DNA of 64,000 bases from Bradyrhizobium sp. NFR13 (GTDB lineage: Bacteria > Pseudomonadota > Alphaproteobacteria > Rhizobiales > Xanthobacteraceae): assembly GCF_900114605.1 (NCBI RefSeq), contig NZ_FOTP01000003.1, forward strand, positions 496,001 through 560,000, written 5' to 3'. Below, in pieces: positions 34,310 through 43,856 of the stretch (position 1 is its first letter; every line of letters begins with the position of its first letter). The notes under the pieces were generated by a model that was not told the DNA's origin, ran no database searches, and saw only the letters and a list, made by a program, of their open reading frames with translations. The position numbers and the translations under genes are program-made.

Positions 34310-34490
34310 ATGCTGCGGGCTGTCTTCGCGCGGTCAATGCTGTTCTGACGACAACGCACGACCGATCGGAATGAGGCCGATTTTTTTCGGATGAACCGCT
34401 AAGTCGAAGCTCCTTGCAGGAGCAAATCTCCCAATAGCAACGCCGGTGGCGACAAGTTCCCACCGGCGGATGCTCATATAGTGCGTTGAC

Positions 34491-35054
34491 TCAGGCCGCT
34501 TTGGCCGTAGCCACGTGATTGGCGAGGACATCCATCAGCGCGGGCGAAAGGCAATCATAAGGCTCGAGTCCGAGTTCCTTGAGGCGCGCCCGTATTCCGG
34601 CCATGTCGCTCGGCTTGACGCCGGATTCAATCACCGACGAGACGAAGGCGGCGAAGCCCGGTGCGGCCGAGCCGGATTCTTCGAACAATTCGGGATGTAT
34701 GAAGTCGAGGCCGTAAAACGCATGTCCCTTGTTCTCGATACGGCCGAACATGTGCGTCCCGCATCCGGTGCAGGCATGGCGCTGGATGGTTGCCGCCTGA
34801 TCGACGATGCGCAATTTGTCGCCGTTTTGCAGCACGGTGACATTTTCGCGCGGAACCACTGCGATCACGGCAAAGGTTGCCCCATCTGGCTTCCAGCACT
34901 TGGTGCAGCCGCAGGCGTGGTTATGAGCGACGTCGCCTTTGATGCCGACCTTGACCGGTTTGTCGCTGCATTTACAGACCAGCGTTCCACCGGCAAAATG
35001 GCCTGAACCTTGTTTGACGCCGCCGTCAACGGACGGGTGGATATGAACAGTCAT
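34491..35054 (-). CDS. gfa: S-(hydroxymethyl)glutathione synthase (glutathione-dependent formaldehyde-activating enzyme)
   Basis: A 187-residue cytoplasmic zinc protein that promotes the addition of formaldehyde to glutathione, the entry step of the glutathione pathway. The zinc-binding cysteines are all visible: TLVCKCSD (about 29-31), [11 protein letters not shown] (about 50-56) and [11 protein letters not shown] (about 98-101). The C-terminal [21 protein letters not shown] is typical of Gfa. The ATG at 35054 has CCAGGAGGATAGACTG upstream; a 14-residue extension is unlikely. It follows the class III alcohol dehydrogenase gene on the same strand, and the methanol dehydrogenase gene lies further upstream, so the cluster covers methanol to formate. 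Confidence 0.93.
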   Translation of the reverse strand: MTVHIHPSVDGGVKQGSGHFAGGTLVCKCSDKPVKVGIKGDVAHNHACGCTKCWKPDGATFAVIAVVPRENVTVLQNGDKLRIVDQAATIQRHACTGCGTHMFGRIENKGHAFYGLDFIHPELFEESGSAAPGFAAFVSSVIESGVKPSDMAGIRARLKELGLEPYDCLSPALMDVLANHVATAKAA

Positions 35055-35130
35055 CAGTCTATCCTCCTGGTATGATGCGTCACTTGTGTGAAGCATAGTT
35101 GTATTGGCACTCTGGTGTTGTGGCCTGCAT

Positions 35131-36255
<1,125 letters not shown>

Positions 36256-36341
36256 TCATTTGATCTTGCGTCATCCGGTCCTGTGCCGTCCGAGCCGGCG
36301 TCATCCGGGATTGCAGGTCAGCGGCTCGCTCGTGATCCGCA

Positions 36342-36863
36342 TCAGTTCGGTTTGCCCATGCAGGCGCTCTCGGCTTCGGTATAGGCTGCGGGCTTTTCCT
36401 CGCGCTTGCCCGGGCGAACGCGGCCGACTGCATCATTGGCGCGCGCACGCAGATAGACGTAGAGATCGTCCATGTAGCAGGCGACATTGGTGTTATCGCC
36501 AAAGGCCGGCATGACGCTTTCCTGCGAGGTGCTGACATTCTTGCGGCCGCTGGCGACAACACCGAGGAAGTCGCCATAGCTCATCGTTTTCAGCGAGTCC
36601 TTCAGTGCCGGTGCGTAGGTCGATCCCATCCCATCGGGGCCATGACAAACGTGGCATTCCGAGTGATAGCGCCGGTAACCCGAATATGTGTACCAGTCGA
36701 TGGTGCCATCGGCGGAAACGTTGAAGGTCGGATTGCCCTCCTTGTCCAGATACTTGCCGTCTTCGGATTTAACGGCTTTCGGATCGCCGGCATTCTCGGC
36801 GAAACTTGTATTCCCAGAGGCCACGACAAGAATCGCGGCAATAACAGACCAGATGTGACGCAA
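36342..36863 (-). CDS. xoxG: c-type cytochrome, methanol-metabolism related (XoxG-like)
   Basis: A periplasmic monohaem cytochrome c, the expected electron acceptor of XoxF. The haem motif is CHVCH in YHSECHVCHGPDGMGS, the distal Met lies in SVMPAFGD, and two further cysteines (VACYMDD, SACMGKP) match the four-cysteine methanol-related cytochrome family. I start at the TTG on 36863: it has GAGGAC seven bases upstream and gives a normal signal peptide (RHIWSVIAAILVVASGNTSFA), 173 residues in all. The longest open frame begins at 36917, but both of its ATGs lie inside the hairpin after xoxF. It is followed by frmA. Confidence 0.88.
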   Translation of the reverse strand: MRHIWSVIAAILVVASGNTSFAENAGDPKAVKSEDGKYLDKEGNPTFNVSADGTIDWYTYSGYRRYHSECHVCHGPDGMGSTYAPALKDSLKTMSYGDFLGVVASGRKNVSTSQESVMPAFGDNTNVACYMDDLYVYLRARANDAVGRVRPGKREEKPAAYTEAESACMGKPN

Positions 36864-36895
36864 GAGCTTGTCCTCGACATGCGATTTCAGAAAAG

Positions 36896-36925
36896 ACCGG
36901 CGCATGGACGAAGCCATGCGCCGGT
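36896..36925 (-). terminator. Terminator/attenuator hairpin between xoxF and xoxG
   Basis: A perfect 12-bp inverted repeat (ACCGGCGCATGG at 36896-36907 against 36914-36925) with a six-base loop, followed on the minus strand by TCTTTTCT. It begins 15 bases past the xoxF stop. It has the form of a rho-independent terminator with a short T-tract and would let only part of the xoxF transcription continue into xoxG, frmA and gfa. Confidence 0.75.
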
Positions 36926-36940
36926 GACTGATGCGTCAGT

Positions 36941-38746
36941 TCACTGTGGGAGTGCAAAGACCGTCAGCGCGCCGCCGAGTGCGGTATAGTTGGTCAGGGC
37001 CGCGTAGCCACCGACGGCACCGAGACCGGCAGTCGGATCCGTCAGACCCGCTGCGAGACCGATGCCGGCCCAGCCGCCGACGCCTGACAGGACGGCGATA
37101 TACTGCCGGCCATTATTTTCGTAGGTGGTGACGTTGCCGATGATGCCGGACGGAGTCTTGAACTTGTAGAGTTCCTTACCCGTCTTGGCATCGACCGCCT
37201 TCAGATAGCCTTCCAGGGTCCCGTAGAACACGACGCCGCCGGCAGTGGCGAGAGCGCCTGACCAGACCGAGAACTGCTCCTTGTTCGACCAGACGATCTT
37301 GCCGGTCTTGTTGTCCCAGGCAATGAAGTTACCCATATGGGTTTCGCCCGGAGGTGGGTACATCGACAGCGTTGCGCCCACATAAGGCTGACCGGCGGTG
37401 TAGTTCACCTTGAACGGCTCATAGTCCATGCAGACATGGTTGGTCGGCACATAGAACAGCTGGGTGTCCGGCGAATAGGCCGCCGGCTGCTGGTCCTTCG
37501 TGCCGAGTGCCGCCGGACAGACGCCCTTGGTGTTGACGTCTTCGCCCTGCTTCTCGGTGGAATACTGATCAACCACTTTCGGGCGGCCATAGGTTGGCGA
37601 CGACTTGTTCATGTCGACACCGGTCGTCCAGTTCACCTTCGGATCGTACTTCTCTGCCACCAGCAATTCGCCGCTGACGCGATCCATGGTGTAAGCGAGG
37701 CCGTTGCGATCGAAATGCGTCAGCAGTTTGCGGTTCTGGCCGTTGACCTGCTGATCGCTGAGGATCATTTCGTTGACGCCGTCATAATCCCACTCGTCAT
37801 GCGGCGTCATCTGGTAGACCCACTTGGCCATACCCGTGTCGGCATCGCGCGCGAAGATGGTCATCGACCACTTGTTGTCGCCCGGCCGCTGCTTCGGATT
37901 CCAGGTCGAAGGATTGCCCGAGCCGTAATAGACGAGATTCAACTCCGGATCGTAGGAGGTCCAGCCCCAGGTGCAGCCGCCGCCGATCTTCCATTGGTCG
38001 CCTTGCCAGGTCTTGATACTGGAATCCTTACCGACCGGCTTGCCCAGCGCCATGGTCTTCTCCGGGTCGACCATGATCTGATCGTCCGGGCCTTCCGAAT
38101 AGGCGCGCCATGCCAGCTTGCCCGTCTTCAGGTCGTAAGCGGTCATGTGGCACTGAACGCCGAATTCGCCGCCGGAAATGCCGATCAGCACCTTGTCCTT
38201 GACGACGAGAGGAGCTGACGTGCCGGTAGCGCCCTTGGTGGCGTCGCCGTTCTTCACCGTCCAGATTTCCTTGCCGGTCTTGGCATCGAGCGCGACCAGC
38301 GTCGTGTCGGCCTGATGCAGGAAGATCTTGCCATCCGCATAGGCAACGCCGCGATTGACGGTGTCGCAGCACATCACCGGAATGACGTTCGGATCCTGCT
38401 TCGGTTCATACTTCCAGACGATCTTGTTGTCCTGCGACAGGTCCATTGCATAGACCTTGTTCGGGAACGGCGTATGTACATACATCATGTTGCCGATGAT
38501 CAGCGGACCGCCTTCGTGGCCACGCAGAACACCGGTAGAGAATGTCCATGCCACCTGCAGCTTGCCGACATTAGCCGCCGTGATCTGGTTCAGCTTCGAA
38601 TAGCGCGTATTGGCGTAGTCGCCCGCTGGCATCACCCAGTCTTTCGGGTTCTGCGCCATCTTTGTCAGTTCATCATTGGCGATGGCAACGCTCGCGGCAG
38701 ATGCCGCCATTGTGCCAAGACAGGTCGCAAGCAACACCTTTCGCAT
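36941..38746 (-). CDS. xoxF: PQQ- and lanthanide-dependent methanol dehydrogenase XoxF
   Basis: A 601-residue periplasmic quinoprotein with a signal peptide ([22 protein letters not shown]) and an eight-bladed propeller. The vicinal disulphide pair is VMCCDTVN (126-127). The catalytic Asp is in [12 protein letters not shown]; the Asp two residues later (320 and 322 in this numbering) is the lanthanide ligand that MxaF-type calcium enzymes replace by Ala. Other metal ligands are the Glu in SGGEFG (194) and the Asn in YGSGNPSTW (278). GGGAGGACATCACG precedes the ATG at 38746; the frame extends 67 residues further but without merit. It oxidises methanol, and possibly formaldehyde, passing electrons to XoxG. 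No mxaFI is in the window. Confidence 0.97.
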   Translation of the reverse strand: MRKVLLATCLGTMAASAASVAIANDELTKMAQNPKDWVMPAGDYANTRYSKLNQITAANVGKLQVAWTFSTGVLRGHEGGPLIIGNMMYVHTPFPNKVYAMDLSQDNKIVWKYEPKQDPNVIPVMCCDTVNRGVAYADGKIFLHQADTTLVALDAKTGKEIWTVKNGDATKGATGTSAPLVVKDKVLIGISGGEFGVQCHMTAYDLKTGKLAWRAYSEGPDDQIMVDPEKTMALGKPVGKDSSIKTWQGDQWKIGGGCTWGWTSYDPELNLVYYGSGNPSTWNPKQRPGDNKWSMTIFARDADTGMAKWVYQMTPHDEWDYDGVNEMILSDQQVNGQNRKLLTHFDRNGLAYTMDRVSGELLVAEKYDPKVNWTTGVDMNKSSPTYGRPKVVDQYSTEKQGEDVNTKGVCPAALGTKDQQPAAYSPDTQLFYVPTNHVCMDYEPFKVNYTAGQPYVGATLSMYPPPGETHMGNFIAWDNKTGKIVWSNKEQFSVWSGALATAGGVVFYGTLEGYLKAVDAKTGKELYKFKTPSGIIGNVTTYENNGRQYIAVLSGVGGWAGIGLAAGLTDPTAGLGAVGGYAALTNYTALGGALTVFALPQ

Positions 38747-39194
38747 CGTGATGTCCTCCCAGACATAATGCCGGGTCTCGTCGAGCGGCCCAGCTTCATT
38801 TTGGTGTCTGTAAGTAGCAAGATCCGCTGACGCATACTTGCCCAAGAGTGAAACAGGCTTGCTCGACAGAGAACCTGTGCAAGATAATTTTCTCGTTCCT
38901 GGACGAGAAAGCCGGGCGGTACCTGGAAGGCCAGCGCCTTTTCGCACCGCACACAGACCGCCGCGCTGCGAGCTAAAGGTGATGTTTCACTTGACGGGGC
39001 TGGTATCGAGTCAGAGGATCGACAAAGAGAAGTGAGTTACTCTGACCACGATTCACGAGCTGCGGGCTGTGCCTTTACATATTGTAACGCACGTTATTCC
39101 TTAGACGCTTCGTTCGATATGTGCTTCGTTCTGTAAGTATAGTTCCGTCGCGCGACCTATTGTTACGTGATGGTCTTTGATCGGTGAATTGTTC
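38747..39194. other. Divergent control region of xoxF and the AraC-type gene
   Basis: These 448 bases separate xoxF (minus) from an AraC regulator (plus). The only clear element is an inverted repeat at 38889-38910. On the plus strand TTGCTC, 17 bases, then AGATAA near 38860-38888 is a weak promoter candidate reading toward the regulator. No gene is seen. Confidence 0.5.
38889..38910. promoter_or_regulatory. Inverted repeat upstream of xoxF
   Basis: TTTCTCGT (38889-38896) and ACGAGAAA (38903-38910) form a perfect 8-bp inverted repeat with a six-base spacer, about 145 bases upstream of the xoxF start. It could be a binding site for the MoxX/FlhR-type response regulator or the AraC protein. 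Confidence 0.45.
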
Positions 39195-40172
39195 ATGTCC
39201 GATACGCTTAGTTCTCTCAGCACATCCGGATTGACGCCGACAAGGCAGATCCAGGTCTGGTCAGATGCCCTGACCGATCTGTGCGGGCGATTTGATATCG
39301 ATCCGCTGGAAGCGTCCACATTTGATGGGCTGATCAACTGCACATCGGTGTCGCGGCTGAAACTGTGTCATATCGAGGCGAGCCAGCATCGAATCGGCCA
39401 CGCAGCCCCACGAATTAGGCAAAGCGACCATCCATATGTGAAGATTGTGTTTCAAACTTATGGCATCTCGCATTTCGAACAGGACAGCCGGCGGATCGAT
39501 ATCGGGCCCGGCGATTGTCTCGTCTATGACGTGTCGTGCCCGCATACCATCGTCAGCCCGGCCTTTACACGCCATGACGTCGTCATCGTGCCGAAGGAGC
39601 TGCTGCATGAACGCGGCCTCGGCGCAGGAAATCTGGCCGCCTGCAAGCTGTCGGCGCGCGCCGGCACCGGGCGTATCGCCCACGATTTCGTCCAGGCCGC
39701 CTTCCACGAAGCGAGCAGGCTATCGCCAAACAGTGCCATCGGCGTCGCGGATTCACTGATTGATCTGTTGCTGTTGCCGCTGCGGGAAGTCGACATGACG
39801 CTCGATCGCGTCGGGCCGGAAGCCATGTATGTGCGTGCGCAGGGTTTCATTCGGGAACATTTGCGCGACCCCGAGCTCAGCATCGATCAGATTTCGGCTG
39901 CACTGCATTGCACCAAACGTTATCTGCATATGCTGTTCAGCGACCGCGGAATAACTGTCAGCGACTATATCTGGCAGGCGCGGCTGCAGAATTGCCGACA
40001 GGAACTGGAAGCGCAGAACGGAAAGACGATCACGGACGTCGCGTTTTCCTGGGGCTTCTCGAGTTCCTCGCACTTCAGTCGCGTGTTCCGAAAATATTTT
40101 GGTGTGGCTCCATCCGCTATTCACAGAGCGCATCACGGCCATCAGCGGCCTGCCCTCACCGAGGAAGTGTAG
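39195..40172 (+). CDS. AraC family regulator of the xox region
   Basis: A 325-residue regulator. The N-terminal part resembles the AraC-binding-like cupin found in FeaR/XylS-type proteins (RQIQVWSDALTDLCGRFDID, HIVSPAFTRHDVVIVPKELL-like strands). The C-terminal double HTH is at about 215-318 (LSIDQISAALHCTKRYLHML, TITDVAFSWGFSSSSHFSRV, FRKYFGVAPSAIH). The ATG at 39195 is preferred over a TTG six codons earlier. It is divergent from xoxF and followed 119 bases later by pqqA, so it is a good candidate to control either or both. The effector is unknown. Confidence 0.9.
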   Translation: MSDTLSSLSTSGLTPTRQIQVWSDALTDLCGRFDIDPLEASTFDGLINCTSVSRLKLCHIEASQHRIGHAAPRIRQSDHPYVKIVFQTYGISHFEQDSRRIDIGPGDCLVYDVSCPHTIVSPAFTRHDVVIVPKELLHERGLGAGNLAACKLSARAGTGRIAHDFVQAAFHEASRLSPNSAIGVADSLIDLLLLPLREVDMTLDRVGPEAMYVRAQGFIREHLRDPELSIDQISAALHCTKRYLHMLFSDRGITVSDYIWQARLQNCRQELEAQNGKTITDVAFSWGFSSSSHFSRVFRKYFGVAPSAIHRAHHGHQRPALTEEV

Positions 40173-40222
40173 TTTCACTTCGGTTGCCGCACACATTTCG
40201 CGCCGCAACCTGAGGAGTTAAG

Positions 40223-40251
40223 TTGAAAGACGTCGCCTCACTGCTTATCGT
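40223..40251 (+). promoter_or_regulatory. Candidate promoter of pqqA
   Basis: TTGAAA (40223-40228), a 17-base spacer and TATCGT (40246-40251) lie 41 bases before the pqqA ATG. The same TTG is in frame with pqqA and has AGGAG upstream, so a longer PqqA precursor with 23 extra residues cannot be excluded. Confidence 0.4.
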
Positions 40252-40291
40252 CGGGCGGCGCAATCATTGCGCAAACTCTGAGGAGACCAGG

Positions 40292-40372
40292 ATGAGTTGG
40301 AAAACTCCGAAGATCGTGGAAGTGCAGGTCGGCATGGAAATCAACATGTACGCCTGCGCGGCCCGTAAGTGA
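40292..40372 (+). CDS. pqqA: Pyrroloquinoline quinone precursor peptide PqqA (orphan)
   Basis: A 26-residue peptide reading SWKTPKIVEVQVGMEINMYA followed by CAARK, with AGGAGACCAGG before the ATG. The Glu and Tyr of the E-x3-Y motif (EINMY, residues 16 and 20) are the two side chains joined by PqqE and built into PQQ. It is too short for routine gene finders. No pqqB, C, D or E follows: the next gene is convergent and encodes an EthD protein. The biosynthesis operon must lie elsewhere, so this is either an extra copy or a detached pqqA placed beside the PQQ-dependent xoxF. Confidence 0.93.
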   Translation: MSWKTPKIVEVQVGMEINMYACAARK

Positions 40373-40398
40373 CAGATTGATCGTCTTGATCGATCTCT

Positions 40399-40430
40399 CC
40401 CGGCTCACAGACTACGGTTTGTGAGCCGGG
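40399..40430. terminator. Bidirectional hairpin after pqqA
   Basis: CCCGGCTCACA (40399-40409) pairs perfectly with TGTGAGCCGGG (40420-40430) across a ten-base loop. It lies 27 bases past pqqA and 30 before the end of the convergent EthD gene. No T-tract; likely end point of both transcripts. Confidence 0.65.
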
Positions 40431-40459
40431 CAGAGGCCGCTGAACGCGCGTTGCGCCAG

Positions 40460-40768
40460 TCAGGCGTCCTTCGTGTCGAAGATCAGGAGATCTGCGCCAC
40501 CATCTGCAAAATTCGCGAGATCGCCCGCTGCGGCCTGCCCTTCCGGCGAGGCAAGACCCAGCTTGAGCGCCGCAACCGTTTCGAAATCCAGCGCGGCGAC
40601 AAGATGAATGTCGCTGCCTCCTGTTGGTGTTGAGACGGTCCCTGTGCTGACACCATAGTGCTTCAGCCCCGGAATCTTCTTCGCCAGTGGGATATGTACG
40701 GATTGATAGTATTTATCGAAGGCTGCGGGCTTCTTCGGTGTTTTGTAGAGGACCAGGAGTCTCGCCAT
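40460..40768 (-). CDS. EthD family protein
   Basis: A 102-residue protein with the dimeric alpha-beta barrel EthD fold: RLLVLYKTPKKPAAFDKYYQ followed by SVHIPLAKKIPGLKHYGVS, then HLVAALDFETVAALKLGLAS. EthD proteins accompany ether-degrading monooxygenases and other catabolic systems; biochemical roles are rarely known. The ATG is preceded by GGAAGGATACG. Why it lies between pqqA and the periplasmic genes is unclear. Confidence 0.85.
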   Translation of the reverse strand: MARLLVLYKTPKKPAAFDKYYQSVHIPLAKKIPGLKHYGVSTGTVSTPTGGSDIHLVAALDFETVAALKLGLASPEGQAAAGDLANFADGGADLLIFDTKDA

Positions 40769-40942
40769 GGACGTATCCTTCCCTGACTATTGGCACGAAC
40801 GGCGCGCCGCGTGCGTATAGCAACCGATCCTGATCCGATGTTCAAGTCAATCGCAGGACGTCTTCGCGGCTGGGCCAATTTCGACTAGCCTCACGCGCTG
40901 CGTTATCTCTATATATACGTCTCTCTTCGATGACAGGACTGG

Positions 40943-41815
40943 ATGCAGGTGCAGCGCGGCGTCAGGACAGTCTACGCGGCGGCTCTTGCATTCAGCATGC
41001 TGGCCGTGCCGCGGGCACAGGCCGGTGACATCGATACCGAGCATATTTTCGGTTTCATGATCGGCAGCGACATCGGCCGGGTGGGCGAACGGGAATTCCA
41101 GAGCGAGACGACTGGACGATTCGGGAAATCCGGCGGTCGCTACCGCGCGGGCGAGCAGGAATTCGAACTGGAATTCGTTCCCGCCAGGGACATTCGCATC
41201 GAGATCGGAAGCAGTTTCTCAGCCCATCGGATCGCTGGTGTTCCCGGGTTTGCCGATCAGCGCGCGCTCGGCTGGCAGGGCGCATCGGTGGACTTTCGCT
41301 ACAGGTTTCTCGATCGCGAGACGGCCCCCGTCGGCATGACGCTCGCGATCGATGCGCAGTTCAACGGGATCGACGAAACCAGCGCAGCGCGGGTCAGGAG
41401 CTACGGCACAGGGCTGACGCTGGCCTTCGATCGCGAGATCGTCCCGGACGTCGCTGTTGCGGCGCTCAATCTGATCTATCAGCCGGAATGGACGCGCTAT
41501 GTCGATACCGGAACGCGGGAACGCGAGGCGAGCATCGGAGCGGCGCTCGGCGTCATGATGCAACTGCGCCCCGGCATCCTTCTCGGAGGCGAGGCGCGCT
41601 ATATGCGCCGCTATGAAGGGATTGGCCTTGGCGAACTAACGGGGCAGGCGCTGTTCATCGGGCCAACCGCCTATTTCCAGCTTTCGGACCGATCGCGGCT
41701 GACGGCAAGCTGGAGCACGCAATTATGGGGCCGCTCGGAAGTGCCGGGATCGACGCTGGATCTGGTCAACTTTGAACGTCACCAGGCTCGTCTGGTGTAT
41801 GGGATCAATTTTTAG
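40943..41815 (+). CDS. Exported protein, probable outer-membrane beta-barrel, 290 aa
   Basis: A signal peptide (TVYAAALAFSMLAVPRAQAG) is followed by alternating amphipathic strands with Arg/Glu/Tyr-rich turns and a C-terminal RLVYGINF ending in Phe, as outer-membrane barrels do. The last 60 residues (GEARYMRRYEG, LFIGPTAYFQLS, LTASWSTQLWG) are regularly spaced beta strands. An AT-rich TATATATA sequence lies just upstream. I do not recognise a named family; transport or a structural role in the outer membrane is inference. It lies within the quinoprotein gene region. Confidence 0.75.
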   Translation: MQVQRGVRTVYAAALAFSMLAVPRAQAGDIDTEHIFGFMIGSDIGRVGEREFQSETTGRFGKSGGRYRAGEQEFELEFVPARDIRIEIGSSFSAHRIAGVPGFADQRALGWQGASVDFRYRFLDRETAPVGMTLAIDAQFNGIDETSAARVRSYGTGLTLAFDREIVPDVAVAALNLIYQPEWTRYVDTGTREREASIGAALGVMMQLRPGILLGGEARYMRRYEGIGLGELTGQALFIGPTAYFQLSDRSRLTASWSTQLWGRSEVPGSTLDLVNFERHQARLVYGINF

Positions 41816-41886
41816 CCCGGATATTGCCGAAACTTCGCGCTGACGGGCGCGTAGCTGAGATGTTATCGTCCGGCGAACGATCAGGG

Positions 41887-42132
41887 ATGTCCGACATGAA
41901 TATGATCAATCTGGTCCTGACAGTCTGCGCAGTATTGTCACCGAATACCTGCGAAGAACGAAACCTGTCGTTCACGGCGGACTTCTCGCTGCATCAATGC
42001 GCCATGGCAGCGCCCCCCTACATCGCCCAGTGGATCGGCGAACATCCGAAATGGACCGCGGTGAAGTGGCGCTGCGAATATCCGCATGGGCATGACAAGG
42101 CTGACGCAGCGCAGGGAACAACGGCCGGCTAA
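41887..42132 (+). CDS. Small protein with four cysteines, 81 aa, unknown function
   Basis: Begins SDMNMINLVLTVCAVLSPNT and continues CEERNLSFTADFSLHQCAMA, with a later VKWRCEYPHG. The hydrophobic start is short, so export is uncertain. The same pattern (a Cys-rich short protein with a QW..EHPKW motif) recurs in Rhizobiales as an uncharacterised family. The start ATG at 41887 is chosen over a longer frame from 41824, which has no merit. It is 71 bases downstream of the barrel gene on the same strand. Confidence 0.65.
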   Translation: MSDMNMINLVLTVCAVLSPNTCEERNLSFTADFSLHQCAMAAPPYIAQWIGEHPKWTAVKWRCEYPHGHDKADAAQGTTAG

Positions 42133-42141
42133 CGACCAGCG

Positions 42142-42498
42142 CTATTTGTTGCAGTCCTGCAGGTCCTTGTCCGCAATCGAGAATACGGCATCGGCCTTGA
42201 TCTCGATATTCCTGACCACGCATTGGCGCGCCTCAGCATAACTGACCTTGGCGTCGTAATTGCCGGGCTCTATCCCCGTGATGCGCAGCCGCTCATCGTG
42301 ATCGACTTCCTTATCCTTGTCCGCCAGTGTCAAATTGGCGCTCCATTGCTGCTTTCCGGCCGGGGATAGCTGGAACCCGGTCATGGTCGATGTCGTCAGG
42401 TTCCAGAGCCGGATGCCCTTGCCGGCTTTGCCCTGGGCATGAGCCTGGCCTGCAATGAGCAACAGTATGACAGCCGTCGATATAGACGTGCGTGACAT
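42142..42498 (-). CDS. Small periplasmic protein with an acidic Asp cluster, 118 aa
   Basis: The signal peptide (SRTSISTAVILLLIAGQAHA) is followed by a compact beta-type domain: GIRLWNLTTSTMTGFQLSPA and then LADKDKEVDHDERLRITGIE, ending in a Cys pair (ARQCVVRNIE ... LQDCNK). The run DKDKEVDHDE places acidic residues at alternate positions, as metal-binding loops do, though it is not a canonical EF-hand. GGGAGGGGACATGTC-like sequence lies upstream. The function is unknown; proteins like it are associated with alpha-proteobacterial periplasmic redox genes. Confidence 0.7.
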   Translation of the reverse strand: MSRTSISTAVILLLIAGQAHAQGKAGKGIRLWNLTTSTMTGFQLSPAGKQQWSANLTLADKDKEVDHDERLRITGIEPGNYDAKVSYAEARQCVVRNIEIKADAVFSIADKDLQDCNK

Positions 42499-42601
42499 GT
42501 CCCCTCCCTGTCTGTTCGGCTTGTTGAGCCGTTCCGTTTTATTAGTATAGTTTGCCGGTCATCTTCGCCAGCTTTGCGAGGCTCTCGTGGGACCCGATCA
42601 A

Positions 42602-42943
42602 ATGACAGGATATCTCGCCCCATTTGCGATCATCGCCGTTTTGTCGGGGTCAGCACAGGCAGCGGAGATCAATGACTATCCGACCTCCGCACGCGCCGAA
42701 TATGTCTTCGGCTGCATGAAGGCGAATGGCGAGACCCGGCAGTCGATCGAGCAATGTTCGTGCTCCATCGACGTCGTGGCGTCGCTGGTGCCCTATACCC
42801 GCTATATTACAGCGGAAACGGCGCTGAGCATGTCGCAGGTACGCGGCAATCTAAGCGCCCAGTTCCGGACCTCGGAGCAGGCCACCAGCGCCATCAATGA
42901 TGTCAGGCGCGCGCAGGCCGAGGCTGAAGTGCGCTGCTTCTAG
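42602..42943 (+). CDS. Periplasmic protein with CSCSID motif, 113 aa, unknown function
   Basis: A signal peptide (TGYLAPFAIIAVLSGSAQAA) is followed by a helical protein with EYVFGCMKANGETRQSIEQC and SCSIDVVASLVPYTRYITAE, and a Cys near the C-terminus (EVRCF). The FGCM...CSCSID pattern occurs next to PQQ-dependent alcohol dehydrogenase genes in several alphaproteobacteria as I recall, but no function is known. The ATG at 42602 is preferred to a GTG at 42587. It converges with the SoxYZ-like gene. Confidence 0.7.
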   Translation: MTGYLAPFAIIAVLSGSAQAAEINDYPTSARAEYVFGCMKANGETRQSIEQCSCSIDVVASLVPYTRYITAETALSMSQVRGNLSAQFRTSEQATSAINDVRRAQAEAEVRCF

Positions 42944-42970
42944 CGGCTATCGTCTGCATAATGCGCAGCG

Positions 42971-43801
42971 TTACATACCGGAGCCATTGACCTTCCACTC
43001 ATGCCTGAATTGATGGCCGTCGGTGTCCTTGGCCTCGGCACGGAACGTCTTTGCGCCATTTGAGACGTAAGTGAATCGAATATTCGGGTCTTCCGAGATC
43101 GAGATGCCGCCCTCCACCGACAGGACCGGGCTGTCGTCCTGCCATAGCTGGAGCCGGTCGACATAGAGGGCCGGAATATAGAGTTGCGTGACCTGATCCA
43201 TCTGCAAGCCGGAATTATTGGGGTGGCCGATCATGACCTGGGCTTCGCGCGTACCGCTTTTTTCCTCGTTTTGCGACCCGGCAAACTCCCTGTAGCGCAT
43301 TTGGCCCAACCGGCCCTTGGCCTCTTCGGCATTCTTCGCCGCCGGCGCCGAGCAGCCGCCGGACGCCTTCACATAGGTTTGCACCATGTGGAGCCTGCCA
43401 TCACTGGTCTCAGCCACTGCATGGACGTTGGTGTAATTGTTGATCCGGACACGCGTTGAAATCTCCGAGACATTTGCGTCGGTCCCGAGCTTGAATTTCG
43501 CGGCCATGGGCGCCGGGTTCTGGTCGATCACCAGCGTGATCGTCACCACCCGCGAACGCGCGTCCGACGTCGGCTTGAGGCGCAACGTCACCGGCACGAT
43601 GGCGGCATCCTCCGCGCGCGTCGGCATCTCGAGAGCAATCAGGTTGCTGCCGTCGTCCATCGGTCGGCTGTCGAAAATATCCTGCACCAGTCCCGGCCAT
43701 GGATCGTAAGGTTCCGGAGCGGCCGCGGAAACAGAATGCGGACTGAGCACGGCGCTCAGCAGGATGGCGGCACAGACGCTGCGGATTGCAAATTCCGGCA
43801 T
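42971..43801 (-). CDS. Quinoprotein dehydrogenase-associated SoxYZ-like carrier
   Basis: A 276-residue periplasmic protein with signal peptide (FAIRSVCAAILLSAVLSPHSVSA). The N-terminal SoxY-like half contains DPWPGLVQDIFDSRPM and DQNPAPMAAKFKLGTDANVS, with the carrier-type Cys segment KASGGCSAPAAKN near residue 150. The SoxZ-like C-terminal half ends TFRAEAKDTDGHQFRHEWKV. This fused SoxYZ relative is restricted to quinoprotein alcohol dehydrogenase clusters and partners with the metallohydrolase encoded next to it. The relay chemistry is not established. Confidence 0.9.
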   Translation of the reverse strand: MPEFAIRSVCAAILLSAVLSPHSVSAAAPEPYDPWPGLVQDIFDSRPMDDGSNLIALEMPTRAEDAAIVPVTLRLKPTSDARSRVVTITLVIDQNPAPMAAKFKLGTDANVSEISTRVRINNYTNVHAVAETSDGRLHMVQTYVKASGGCSAPAAKNAEEAKGRLGQMRYREFAGSQNEEKSGTREAQVMIGHPNNSGLQMDQVTQLYIPALYVDRLQLWQDDSPVLSVEGGISISEDPNIRFTYVSNGAKTFRAEAKDTDGHQFRHEWKVNGSGM

Positions 43802-43856
43802 GGTACGGCCCTCGCAAGGGAAGAAGCGACGTGTCTGATACTACCCCAACCGGCCG

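Noticed and set aside
36941-38746. Calcium-dependent MxaF instead of XoxF
   Set aside because: The Asp two residues after the catalytic Asp is present, and no mxaI, mxaJ or mxaG set follows.
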